46,680 nucleotides of DNA from a virus: positions 1 to 46,680 of the IMG/VR virus record IMGVR_UViG_3300021364_000041; one strand, 5' to 3'. The position numbers and the translations under genes are program-made. The notes under the pieces are model-generated. The model had not been told where the DNA came from and did not search any database. It saw only the letters and a program-made list of their open reading frames with translations. This document shows positions 16,849 to 24,596 of this stretch, in pieces. Within the stretch, counting starts at the first letter, position 1. Every line of letters begins with the position of its first letter.

Positions 16849-17707
16849 TTAAAATTCTCTTAGCTTCCTTTTTAGCCCATTGCCTTTCTGCACACCAATA
16901 GCATTGTTTATTAATATCGTCTGTCAATTGATGGCATTCTATCAAAGGACTTACACCATGTTGGTATGTTAAATATGATTCGAAATCGTCTGGGAATAAA
17001 ACTTTATCTCCTTCACAACTACGAGTTGTTTCTAATAATTCTTCCCAACCACGACGGTAATACTGACCCATTATAAATTCTTTTGAAATAAGTTTCCAAG
17101 GAGCGACAATTATCGGATCTCTGTCAGAATCTGCTGGATTAAATTGCGGACATACTCCTTCTTCTATTACTTTTTCTTCGTCCCATCTTCTATCTGCTGG
17201 TCCTTTGTGATGGGGAACACTATCAACAACAGGATTATTTGTGATGAATGTGTACACTGCATCTAAATTATAAGTATATGCAGCGAACCTGTTGAAACTT
17301 TGTGTACATATTCTATCACCGGACGTATTAATTTGTTCAATTATTCCAATTACACCATCTTCAATCTCAGGCGGAATAAAATTCTGTACTCGTTGCATTT
17401 TCACATCAGGAAACATACTTTTAATTTTTTCGTATACTTCGATACTAATCGGAGCTGCCCAAGGTCTATTGTTCCAAACTCTTACATTTGTTAAGAACAC
17501 AACTTCGGTATTGTTTCCGTGTTTTTCAATTAATTCGCATAATATACTTGTTCCAACTGCGCTGTCTGCACCACCACTAACATTTACTCCTACTCTTTTC
17601 CAAGTTGTATCGTATGGGTATAGTGCTTCGTCGACTTGATGTAATACAGCTGGATCTATATTATATATTTCATAACTTTTATTACTTAAACTGACATCAA
17701 ATGTCAT
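16838..17707 (-). CDS. QueC-like PP-loop ATPase, second copy
   Basis: A 289-residue protein with PP-loop NVSGGADSAVG (Ser44 to Ser49) and a C-terminal ETTRSCEGD ... ECHQ ... QCYWCAERQWAKKEA, the same modified QueC-type zinc tail as the gene at 11388. It is about 50 residues longer, with an insertion between the TRSCE and the final cysteines. In the middle, DSVPHHKGPADRRWDEE is unlike any motif I know. It sits between two twitch-first radical SAM genes with 11 bp overlaps on both sides. Each PP-loop gene in the window is thus flanked by radical SAM genes, suggesting an ATP-activated step coupled to radical chemistry. Confidence 0.78.
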   Translation of the reverse strand: MTFDVSLSNKSYEIYNIDPAVLHQVDEALYPYDTTWKRVGVNVSGGADSAVGTSILCELIEKHGNNTEVVFLTNVRVWNNRPWAAPISIEVYEKIKSMFPDVKMQRVQNFIPPEIEDGVIGIIEQINTSGDRICTQSFNRFAAYTYNLDAVYTFITNNPVVDSVPHHKGPADRRWDEEKVIEEGVCPQFNPADSDRDPIIVAPWKLISKEFIMGQYYRRGWEELLETTRSCEGDKVLFPDDFESYLTYQHGVSPLIECHQLTDDINKQCYWCAERQWAKKEAKRILNAT

Positions 17708-19097
17708 CGAAAATTCCTTTCATTTCTTTAAATACTGAGCTAAAACTATTGTTTCGCTGTCTGTCGCACAAACTTAAATATTCTTTAAGTTCAGGCAAAC
17801 GAATGCTCCAATCCTCTGATTCCATAAATTGCAACATACCCTCTAGTCTGCTTATACCATAACTGGCACTTCTCCATGTATCGTAATCAACTTTACCTTT
17901 ATGCCAACTCGGAATACCTTTTTCCCAGTTAGCTTCCCACCACGGATAAAATTCTTCGTACTTACGACGGCATTCTTCTTTGAACCAATTTGGTAGCACT
18001 TTTACATTTAGGTGCGGTGGATGATATACAAAGTGATAGTTGATCCCACCTGCACCAAATGGCCACATGTTGATTTTGTTAAAGTTTTGTTCTAGTTTCC
18101 ATTTGATAAAATCTGGCAGATAATATATATTAAGTGCTTGTACTGCACAAGCAACTGTAATTTCTACATTGTTACTAGTTTCTTTATCAAGTATATGGAA
18201 TACTTCTTCAGTACGTTTCCATTCACTAGGATAACGAATATAACTATTCATTTCGTGTATGCTGTCTACGCTATAATGAAAACGTACTAGTTTAAATTCT
18301 TTCCACAAATCAAATAAATCGTCTCTCCACTCTACACCATTTGAGTTATAACGTAACTCTAACTTGTGTGCAATGCCTTGACGTATTGCTTCTTCAAGTA
18401 TTTCATAATGCTCCTCAATAATAAGACTTTCGCCACCGGCAAAATAAATTTGCTGCATGTTAGGCATTTGTTCATAAAATTGCTGCCAAAATACAGGATT
18501 TTGTTTGTGCCAATTATAGCTGCTACCATTGGTAGACCCTTTGTCGCCCCACTGCATTGTTTCTTTAAGTGATTCATTTTTTACTTCTGGAAACATTGCT
18601 TTCCAATCTTTAATCCATCCACTCGAATCGTGCGGGCTACACATAACACAAGCAAGTTGACATTTAGTGCCAAACCGCAAATCAATGTATGCTAATTGTG
18701 GCGGTACTTCACCGTCTTCTGTTGTGTTAGCAATTAAGTCATCAACATTAACACGCTGACTCCAATAATTTGTCTCCCACATACGTTTGCTATTATGTCC
18801 TGCCGCTTCTTCTTTAAAGCATTTTGTACAACTAGGCGGAATTTCGCCGTTCATCATTTGCTTACGTACATTTTTCATATACTTACTGTTCCAAGCAGTT
18901 TGGAAATCGGTAACATTTAAATTATTAGGACGGCCTTCGTCGTCTTTTAATATACCTACCATGCCGCCATGTTCTTTATCATTTGTAGGACCCACGCTAC
19001 TAGCGTTAGCCGTACAACATACTCTCATTGATCCGTCTGGTCTTGTACTAAGGTGTACCCACGGTAATATACAAAATGTATCACTGGGTTTATTCAT
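17697..19097 (-). CDS. Twitch-first radical SAM protein
   Basis: A 466-residue protein: Cys9 in FCILPWVHL, Cys27-Cys28 in RVCCTANAS, CTKC at 90-93, then the radical SAM cysteines 146, 150 and 153 in KCQLACVMC. The SAM motif is FAGGESLI and the shared block reads SVDSIHEMNSYIRYPSEW. The C-terminal 180 residues are rich in Trp and Tyr and have no clear SPASM cysteines. An ATGA overlap joins it to the upstream radical SAM gene (19094), so two of these enzymes are made in tandem from one mRNA. Substrate unknown. Confidence 0.85.
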   Translation of the reverse strand: MNKPSDTFCILPWVHLSTRPDGSMRVCCTANASSVGPTNDKEHGGMVGILKDDEGRPNNLNVTDFQTAWNSKYMKNVRKQMMNGEIPPSCTKCFKEEAAGHNSKRMWETNYWSQRVNVDDLIANTTEDGEVPPQLAYIDLRFGTKCQLACVMCSPHDSSGWIKDWKAMFPEVKNESLKETMQWGDKGSTNGSSYNWHKQNPVFWQQFYEQMPNMQQIYFAGGESLIIEEHYEILEEAIRQGIAHKLELRYNSNGVEWRDDLFDLWKEFKLVRFHYSVDSIHEMNSYIRYPSEWKRTEEVFHILDKETSNNVEITVACAVQALNIYYLPDFIKWKLEQNFNKINMWPFGAGGINYHFVYHPPHLNVKVLPNWFKEECRRKYEEFYPWWEANWEKGIPSWHKGKVDYDTWRSASYGISRLEGMLQFMESEDWSIRLPELKEYLSLCDRQRNNSFSSVFKEMKGIFDDI

Positions 19098-20461
19098 TTA
19101 ATAACCTCATAAAAGTCTTTCATAATATTTTCTATATTTTGGTTTCGGTGTTTATCAAGTTGCTGTGTATATTTTTTACATTTTTCTCTATAAACATCTA
19201 TATCTTTAGCTTTACTTTCTGTAAACCAATACTGCAATTTTCCACTTTCGTCATAACCAACAGATTCAGTATAAAGTGCAATATTAACAATTCTACGGCG
19301 TAAGGTATCTAGTATTTTCCAATAATTTTGAACTTCTTGCGGATATGATGTGATGTCAGCAAGTATGTTATCTAAATACTCGATAGTAGGAACATATGTA
19401 TTCCAATACCATTTTTCTTTTCCGTATGTATTTAACAGTTTAACACTAAGGTAATTTGGATCATAAAGTAAATCTAAACTTAGTAAAAAGTTTTCACCTT
19501 TTTCAGTTTTAATCCATTTTTTTACATACCATTCAATTAAATTTCTAAGATTAAATATATTATAAATTTGTATAACTGGTGTTAAATTTAATTTAAGATC
19601 ATCTATTAATAATAATTTATCTATATTTTTATTAATTGTTTTCCAATCACTGGGATGTCTGATATAATCATTGAATTCTTCTATACCATCTATACTTCCG
19701 TTTATTACTACACTTTTGAAACTTTTAAATGATTCTATTAGCCTTTGTTGAATATTAGTTAAGTTACTTGTTATCTTTAATCTTATATTTTTACTGTATC
19801 CTTTTTCAACTAGTTTATCTAATAGGTTGTACATATCTTCGTGTAAAGTTGGTTCTCCTCCGACAAACGTAATTTCTTCAATATGCAAAATTTGCTCGTC
19901 GATACTTTTCCATAATTTTTGTGTATTCCACTCATCAACATTGTAATGTTTATAATGTGTTGGTAATCCTTGTTTGTTAAATTGTTGTTGTTCTTTAACA
20001 ATTTGACTACTAAAATGTGGCCAACACATTCTGCATTTCAAATTACACAAATTACTGAGTCTGATATCAAAATATTTAATAGTAGGATCAGTTACAACAC
20101 TGTTTATAGAATCTTTTAACTTTGTTTTCTCAACATGCAGCCATTTTTGATTTTCTTTTCTGCGTTTACTAGGAAGTTCGTCTTTTGTATCTTTATTCCA
20201 TGCACTATAAAATGTTTCTTCTTCTTTAAAACAAATCGAACATTCCTCTAATTTTTCATCTTTTAAAATTCTACTGCGTAGTTCTCGATAGTGATTGCTA
20301 TTCCATATTTCATCTATACTATGCGTATTAACATTATAAGGAACGCCGTTATTATCACGTATAACGTCATGTTTAGATACTTTACAGCATAAACGACATT
20401 GTCCTTCTGTAGTAGTTGCAAAATGTATAAAGGGAAGAATACAAAAATTTTTAAGTGTCAT
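19094..20461 (-). CDS. Twitch-first radical SAM protein, first gene of its unit
   Basis: A 455-residue protein: Cys7 in NFCILPFIHF, Cys25-Cys26 in RLCCKVS, CSIC at 74-77, radical SAM cysteines 139, 143 and 146 in LCNLKCRMC, then TFVGGEPTLHE and SIDGIEEFNDYIRHPSDW. The N-terminal module begins only seven residues from the start, and no other in-frame start is possible without destroying it, so ATG 20461 is firm. A perfect AATAAATA octamer ends 5 nt before this ATG, and no Shine-Dalgarno is present. It heads the ten-gene minus unit that runs to 10262. Confidence 0.87.
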   Translation of the reverse strand: MTLKNFCILPFIHFATTTEGQCRLCCKVSKHDVIRDNNGVPYNVNTHSIDEIWNSNHYRELRSRILKDEKLEECSICFKEEETFYSAWNKDTKDELPSKRRKENQKWLHVEKTKLKDSINSVVTDPTIKYFDIRLSNLCNLKCRMCWPHFSSQIVKEQQQFNKQGLPTHYKHYNVDEWNTQKLWKSIDEQILHIEEITFVGGEPTLHEDMYNLLDKLVEKGYSKNIRLKITSNLTNIQQRLIESFKSFKSVVINGSIDGIEEFNDYIRHPSDWKTINKNIDKLLLIDDLKLNLTPVIQIYNIFNLRNLIEWYVKKWIKTEKGENFLLSLDLLYDPNYLSVKLLNTYGKEKWYWNTYVPTIEYLDNILADITSYPQEVQNYWKILDTLRRRIVNIALYTESVGYDESGKLQYWFTESKAKDIDVYREKCKKYTQQLDKHRNQNIENIMKDFYEVIK

Positions 20462-20466
20462 ACTTG

Positions 20467-20474
20467 TATTTATT
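20467..20474 (-). promoter_or_regulatory. Late promoter octamer AATAAATA, 5 nt before ATG 20461
   Basis: Minus-strand AATAAATA followed by CAAGT and then ATG. Late T4-type transcription starting 6 nt after the octamer would begin at the A of the start codon, giving a leaderless mRNA. It is one half of a divergent pair with the plus-strand octamer 9 bp away. Confidence 0.7.
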
Positions 20475-20483
20475 AACTACGTA

Positions 20484-20491
20484 TATAAATA
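20484..20491 (+). promoter_or_regulatory. Late promoter octamer TATAAATA, 5 nt before ATG 20497
   Basis: This is the exact T4 late-promoter consensus, followed by ATATT and ATG. It predicts a leaderless plus-strand transcript. Together with the octamer at 20467-20474 it forms a divergent promoter pair within the 35 bp between two start codons. Confidence 0.75.
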
Positions 20492-20496
20492 ATATT

Positions 20497-21789
20497 ATGA
20501 AACATAAAACCTATTGTACTTTTCCATTTGACAGTATTGCTCCTAAAAGCTGGAAAAACGGTAGACCGCATCGTGTTACGCCTTGTTGTAATATGAAAAA
20601 TGATACAGACGATCCTATGAATGTAAAGCCTTTAATCGATAAAGGAGCAAGTTTAACAGAAATTTTTAATTCAGATCAATTTACTAAATTAAGAAACGAT
20701 TTGCTGACTGGTGTTAAAAATCCTGCTTGCGAATACTGTTGGAGGTTAGAAGAAAGCACAGGATCTAGTCCCAGACTTACATCAATTGAAGATTTAACAG
20801 AAGTTAAATTATTGCCTCAACTTTCTAAGTTAGATACAATGGTAGACGAATCTTGTAACCTTCGCTGTCGTATGTGTGCGCCAAGTGTTAGCAATAGTTT
20901 ACGTCAAGACTATAATCGTATAGTCGAACTAGACTTACCATTACCGGAATATTATAACGCAAAGCAAGAAGAAAGTCAACAAGATCCATTGGGAAATAAA
21001 AGTTTCTTTGCAATAGGTGAAAAATATCAACAAGAAATTATAGACCTTGCACAACAACTAAACGAATTAAAATTTACCGGAGGCGAGCCGACTACTAGCA
21101 GTGTGTTCTGGAACATAGTAGATTCGATTGACAACAAAAGTAAAATTAAACTACACTTAACAACAAATGGTACTAAATTTAACAATCGTTTTTTGGAAAC
21201 TGCAGCACAGTTCGGTTCTCGTCATTTTACTTTAAGTGTTGATGCTACTCGTAGTACATATGAATATATTCGATATCCATTTAGTTGGAGACAATTAGAA
21301 AAAAATATAGAACACCTGTGCGATACTCAAGATCCTAACACAACAGAAATACATATGTGTTCTGTACTTACTGTTTATAATATGATTAATATAAGAAATT
21401 TAGTAGACTGGATACATCAACACAACTGGTATAATGAACACAAAATTACATGGAAATGTATTCCGGACCCACACCCATATAATAGTTGCTTAGACGTAAA
21501 ATGGGCTGATCCCGAATTAATTGAAATTGCCTGGATGAATATGAGTGTAGCACTAGAAGATGCAACAGAATACACTCGCCCTGCACTACAAAAAACCTGC
21601 AACTATCTTACTAACTGTATGAAAGCTGTACATGACGTAGAACTTGTAAATCAAAAACGCCAACAGCTAAAGCGTGATACACTAACACTCGACATTGTAC
21701 GTGAACAAAACTACGAAGAAATATTGTATCCGCAGATAGCAGACTTTATCTCAAATATTCGAATGACGGATGAACCGCCCAAGCGTTAA
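20497..21789 (+). CDS. Twitch-first radical SAM protein
   Basis: A 430-residue protein from ATG 20497. N-terminal cysteines are 7, 30-31 (TPCCNM) and 78-81 (ACEYCWRLEE); radical SAM cysteines are 120, 124 and 127 in CNLRCRMC. The SAM motif is FTGGEPTTSSV and the shared block SVDATRSTYEYIRYPFSW. An upstream in-frame ATG at 20455 lies inside the divergent gene and would place 14 unrelated residues before the family's short N-terminus, so 20497 is preferred. It is transcribed alone on the plus strand from a consensus late promoter. Its 3' end overlaps the opposite-strand radical SAM gene by 44 bp. Confidence 0.86.
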   Translation: MKHKTYCTFPFDSIAPKSWKNGRPHRVTPCCNMKNDTDDPMNVKPLIDKGASLTEIFNSDQFTKLRNDLLTGVKNPACEYCWRLEESTGSSPRLTSIEDLTEVKLLPQLSKLDTMVDESCNLRCRMCAPSVSNSLRQDYNRIVELDLPLPEYYNAKQEESQQDPLGNKSFFAIGEKYQQEIIDLAQQLNELKFTGGEPTTSSVFWNIVDSIDNKSKIKLHLTTNGTKFNNRFLETAAQFGSRHFTLSVDATRSTYEYIRYPFSWRQLEKNIEHLCDTQDPNTTEIHMCSVLTVYNMINIRNLVDWIHQHNWYNEHKITWKCIPDPHPYNSCLDVKWADPELIEIAWMNMSVALEDATEYTRPALQKTCNYLTNCMKAVHDVELVNQKRQQLKRDTLTLDIVREQNYEEILYPQIADFISNIRMTDEPPKR

Positions 21790-22825
21790 TGTTACGTGAA
21801 CGACTAACCGCTTCCATATATTCTATTAAAGTATGATGATGATCTTCATTGTAAACAGCACGACTTGCCATATTTTCTAATTCTTGGAAACGATCAGTTA
21901 AATTAGTCCAAAGTGATTTACATGCATCAAGTTGATGTAATGTATAATCAATTGCAACAGGTGGCATAGCATGTAAACTAAAGTGCTTAGGTTTTGTACA
22001 TTCGTTAAAAACTATTTTTGTACGTGGCACACGTTCTCTAAATTCTGAGAACCATTCTGCCCAACTGCGAACTGTTAATATGTTAAACGGTTGTACAACA
22101 ATGTTTACATTCATATCATCGCACAACTGTTCTTCTATTGCAGTATCTATGTTGTCTTTTATTGCACGCCAATCTGCAGGATAACGTATAAACTCTAGTA
22201 TAGATCCAGTAGCATCTAAACTAAGTGTTATACACATACGCTTAAATCTCGGTTTATACTTGCGCAAAAACGGCAGCATACGAGTTGCATTTGTTGTAAC
22301 CCAAAGTTCAGTGTCTGCTGTATTTGTTAAACTGTCTAAAAATTCTATACACTTTGGATCAATTGTAGGCTCGCCGCCTGCTACTTTTAATACTCGTAAA
22401 TTAGATAAGTCTACTGGAACATTTACTGTTGTGTTTTCAAACTCACGTGGCACATCTTTAAAGAACTTTTCCATCTCAGGATTGCTGCGAACATAACTTT
22501 CGATTTTACTACTATCCAATGGGCTGCACATATTACACTGTAAGTTACAATAATTGCTTGTACGTACATCTGCATACACAATACCTGTGCTACCGTAGTT
22601 TTTTCTATATTGATCAAACTTTTCTCTAAGTGTAGTTTTATGTAAACTTTGCTCTTGACATATACTACAGTTTGGTATATAGTCATCACTGCTAGCTATT
22701 TGTTCAGCAGGTATGCTAGGATCATAATCTTTAGGTGCCCAAGTTTGTTGATACTGACAACAGGGTGAGATGCGGTCTTGATTAGTTCTATAGAATATGC
22801 CTATGTCCGGAGCACTGCATTTCAT
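21746..22825 (-). CDS. Short twitch-first radical SAM protein
   Basis: A 359-residue member of the twitch-first group with a trimmed N-terminal module: Cys3, Cys22-Cys23 in SPCCQYQ, and CSIC at 53-56. Radical SAM cysteines are 93, 97 and 100 in YCNLQCNMC, followed by VAGGEPTIDPK and SLDATGSILEFIRYPADW. It is the shortest of the eight and may be the minimal form. An ATGA overlap joins it to the SGNH gene upstream. The 3' end lies antisense over the end of the radical SAM gene at 20497. Substrate unknown. Confidence 0.84.
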   Translation of the reverse strand: MKCSAPDIGIFYRTNQDRISPCCQYQQTWAPKDYDPSIPAEQIASSDDYIPNCSICQEQSLHKTTLREKFDQYRKNYGSTGIVYADVRTSNYCNLQCNMCSPLDSSKIESYVRSNPEMEKFFKDVPREFENTTVNVPVDLSNLRVLKVAGGEPTIDPKCIEFLDSLTNTADTELWVTTNATRMLPFLRKYKPRFKRMCITLSLDATGSILEFIRYPADWRAIKDNIDTAIEEQLCDDMNVNIVVQPFNILTVRSWAEWFSEFRERVPRTKIVFNECTKPKHFSLHAMPPVAIDYTLHQLDACKSLWTNLTDRFQELENMASRAVYNEDHHHTLIEYMEAVSRSRNINAWAVHPSFEYLR

Positions 22826-23487
22826 ATTAATTCCTTAGGTATTAAAAATTCTTGTTCGACCCAGTCTGCAACTAGTTCACTTCCTTCAACTCCGAGATGT
22901 CCAAAATCGTCTATTTGTAATTCTTCGAATCTGTCGATTAAATCCTCTATACAAGGATAGTTTATAGGATCTTCACTGCGCCATTTAAATCCAAAATCAA
23001 CTTTACTGTGTAGATTTTCTACTACACTTTCATAGTTGATATAATGAAACTCATTTGGAATTTGGGTAAAATATTCTCTTATGAAAGGAACTTTGGGTTT
23101 ACTATTTCCAGGCCATCCAAATCTCGGAGTACCTAGCCAGCCGCTACTAGAAAAATCGCATAACAATTCTAATTCATTACTATTCCAGAATGTATAATTA
23201 TCACTACGAGATACTAAACAATGGTTTATTTCATCCCATGCGTTCTCTGGCGGCCACAGTGTTAGTCGAACAGGACTAGTATACTGTATTATACAATAAT
23301 CGTACAATTCGTTTATTGTGGCGCATTGATACATGAAGCTACTCCACTGTATACTACTACCCCCTTTGCTAAGATCTAAGAAATTTAAATGAGGATGTCT
23401 TTGACTGAGTATCCAACTCCAGCTATTCTCATAAGGTTGTGTATGTCCTTGGGTGAAACTACATCCCAGTGTTAGAATTGTCGGCAT
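22822..23487 (-). CDS. SGNH-hydrolase-like protein
   Basis: A 221-residue protein with an N-terminal LTLGCSFTQGH block I (Ser as nucleophile, like GDSL), LSKGGSSIQW as a block II glycine turn, and DFGHLGVEGSELVADW, a block V with Asp and His spaced as D-x-x-H. SGNH enzymes cleave or transfer O-acyl esters on sugars and lipids. The canonical block III GxND is not obvious. It overlaps the upstream radical SAM gene by 29 bp and the downstream one by ATGA, an arrangement of SGNH between two radical SAM genes. Confidence 0.75.
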   Translation of the reverse strand: MPTILTLGCSFTQGHTQPYENSWSWILSQRHPHLNFLDLSKGGSSIQWSSFMYQCATINELYDYCIIQYTSPVRLTLWPPENAWDEINHCLVSRSDNYTFWNSNELELLCDFSSSGWLGTPRFGWPGNSKPKVPFIREYFTQIPNEFHYINYESVVENLHSKVDFGFKWRSEDPINYPCIEDLIDRFEELQIDDFGHLGVEGSELVADWVEQEFLIPKELI

Positions 23488-24562
23488 ATGTTATCTCATT
23501 GTGATAAGCACGATTTTTAGCACAAGTACGTATGCAACGGCTTATGTGTAAATTGTGTCTTGGATCAAAACTATCTGCTAGTGTTTGTTGATAATAGTCA
23601 GTATTTAATATGTCTTCGATACTGTGCTGATTTAAATTATTCCAGTCATTTGGAAATACACTATATTTGTCTAATATATTATCTTTATTTTTAAATGCAC
23701 TATCCCACAAAAAACAACAAGGCCACAGTGTACTATTCGCTGTTACAAAAATTTCCTTATCATGATAAAATTTACAACTAATACTATCAACAATTTCTTC
23801 GATTTGTGCTTGACTTTTATTTTCTTGTTGTATAAATTTATCTAACTCTTTTACAACTTCTATTTTACTATGTGCTTTCGCTCCAGTTGTAGTAATAACT
23901 TTTTCTTCTGTTACAACTTTTTTCTGTTCATGATCTTTCTTTTTAATTTTTGCGACCCAATCATGAAATGTATTACGCATTCCTGTCCGAGTAGCAAATC
24001 TAAAGTCTAGTTCTTCTGCACGTTTCCGTGCTGTTTCCAATTCATGTTCATTATGATCAAATACAATATAAATCCAGCTAGCTTCTGCACGTGAACCTGT
24101 GCTATGTCCGCCGTCACTGTATGCTTGCATGTTTCTGTCAATTACATCATACACTGTGTTTACACGATAGATATGGTTTGTTTCTCTATGGCCGTCTACA
24201 CAAAAATGAACCTTTAACTGATCTTTATCATGTTCTCCACTTAGTCTACCGAGTTCATGCCACCAGTCTGCACTATTACGACCGCCATTGGTACTATAGT
24301 GTACACGACCGCCGTGTTCTAATAACCATTTAGTTATTTCCATACAATCTGGATTTACAATAGGGTCTCCCAACACACCGCATAATTTAAATATCTTGTT
24401 TTCAATATGTCTATGATCTGGAAACCAAGTTTTAATTTGTTCTATTGTTAAGTTTTTAGGCTTTATTAGATCTATGTTTTGTGTTCTTGCACACCCAGGA
24501 CAGGCTGCATTGCAGTCACTTGATATTTCAAGTTCTACTCTTTCGATTTTATCTATATTCAT
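23459..24562 (-). CDS. Radical SAM protein, HNEHQ subgroup, with a Lys/Glu-rich insert
   Basis: A 367-residue radical SAM protein with cysteines 17, 21 and 24 in DCNAACPGC, KLCGVLGDPIVNP in place of GGE, and VFDHNEHELETARKRAEELD. Between about residues 205 and 255 lies a charged stretch (KIKKKDHEQKKVVTEE and following) that looks like a flexible linker. SPASM-like cysteines follow in SCKFYHD, PCCFLWD and RCIRTCAKN. It is a paralogue of 12101 and 25933. It starts a minus unit near the CATAAATA octamer at 24589-24596 and ends in TAG. Substrate unknown. Confidence 0.85.
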   Translation of the reverse strand: MNIDKIERVELEISSDCNAACPGCARTQNIDLIKPKNLTIEQIKTWFPDHRHIENKIFKLCGVLGDPIVNPDCMEITKWLLEHGGRVHYSTNGGRNSADWWHELGRLSGEHDKDQLKVHFCVDGHRETNHIYRVNTVYDVIDRNMQAYSDGGHSTGSRAEASWIYIVFDHNEHELETARKRAEELDFRFATRTGMRNTFHDWVAKIKKKDHEQKKVVTEEKVITTTGAKAHSKIEVVKELDKFIQQENKSQAQIEEIVDSISCKFYHDKEIFVTANSTLWPCCFLWDSAFKNKDNILDKYSVFPNDWNNLNQHSIEDILNTDYYQQTLADSFDPRHNLHISRCIRTCAKNRAYHNEITYADNSNTGM

Positions 24563-24580
24563 ATTAAATACTCTGTTAAT

Positions 24581-24588
24581 GATAAATA
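24581..24588 (+). promoter_or_regulatory. Late promoter octamer GATAAATA, 5 nt before ATG 24594
   Basis: GATAAATA followed by TATTT and ATG, again the leaderless 5-nt spacing. It abuts an opposite-strand octamer, so 24581-24596 reads as a near-perfect 16-bp palindrome, a compact bidirectional late promoter. Confidence 0.7.
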
Positions 24589-24596
24589 TATTTATG
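24589..24596 (-). promoter_or_regulatory. Late promoter octamer CATAAATA for the minus unit at 24562
   Basis: Minus-strand CATAAATA lies 26 nt before ATG 24562, predicting a leader of about 21 nt. No strong Shine-Dalgarno follows (only an AGAG). The octamer covers the start codon of the plus-strand gene. Confidence 0.5.

Noticed and set aside
17292-17639. Plus-strand open frame of 115 codons opposite the PP-loop gene
   Set aside because: Antisense to the conserved PP-loop region, with no start signals; a shadow.
10262-17707. A complete 7-deazaguanine DNA-modification pathway
   Set aside because: Only QueC-like proteins are present. No FolE, QueD, QueE or inserting enzyme is recognised, and the radical SAM proteins do not look like QueE.
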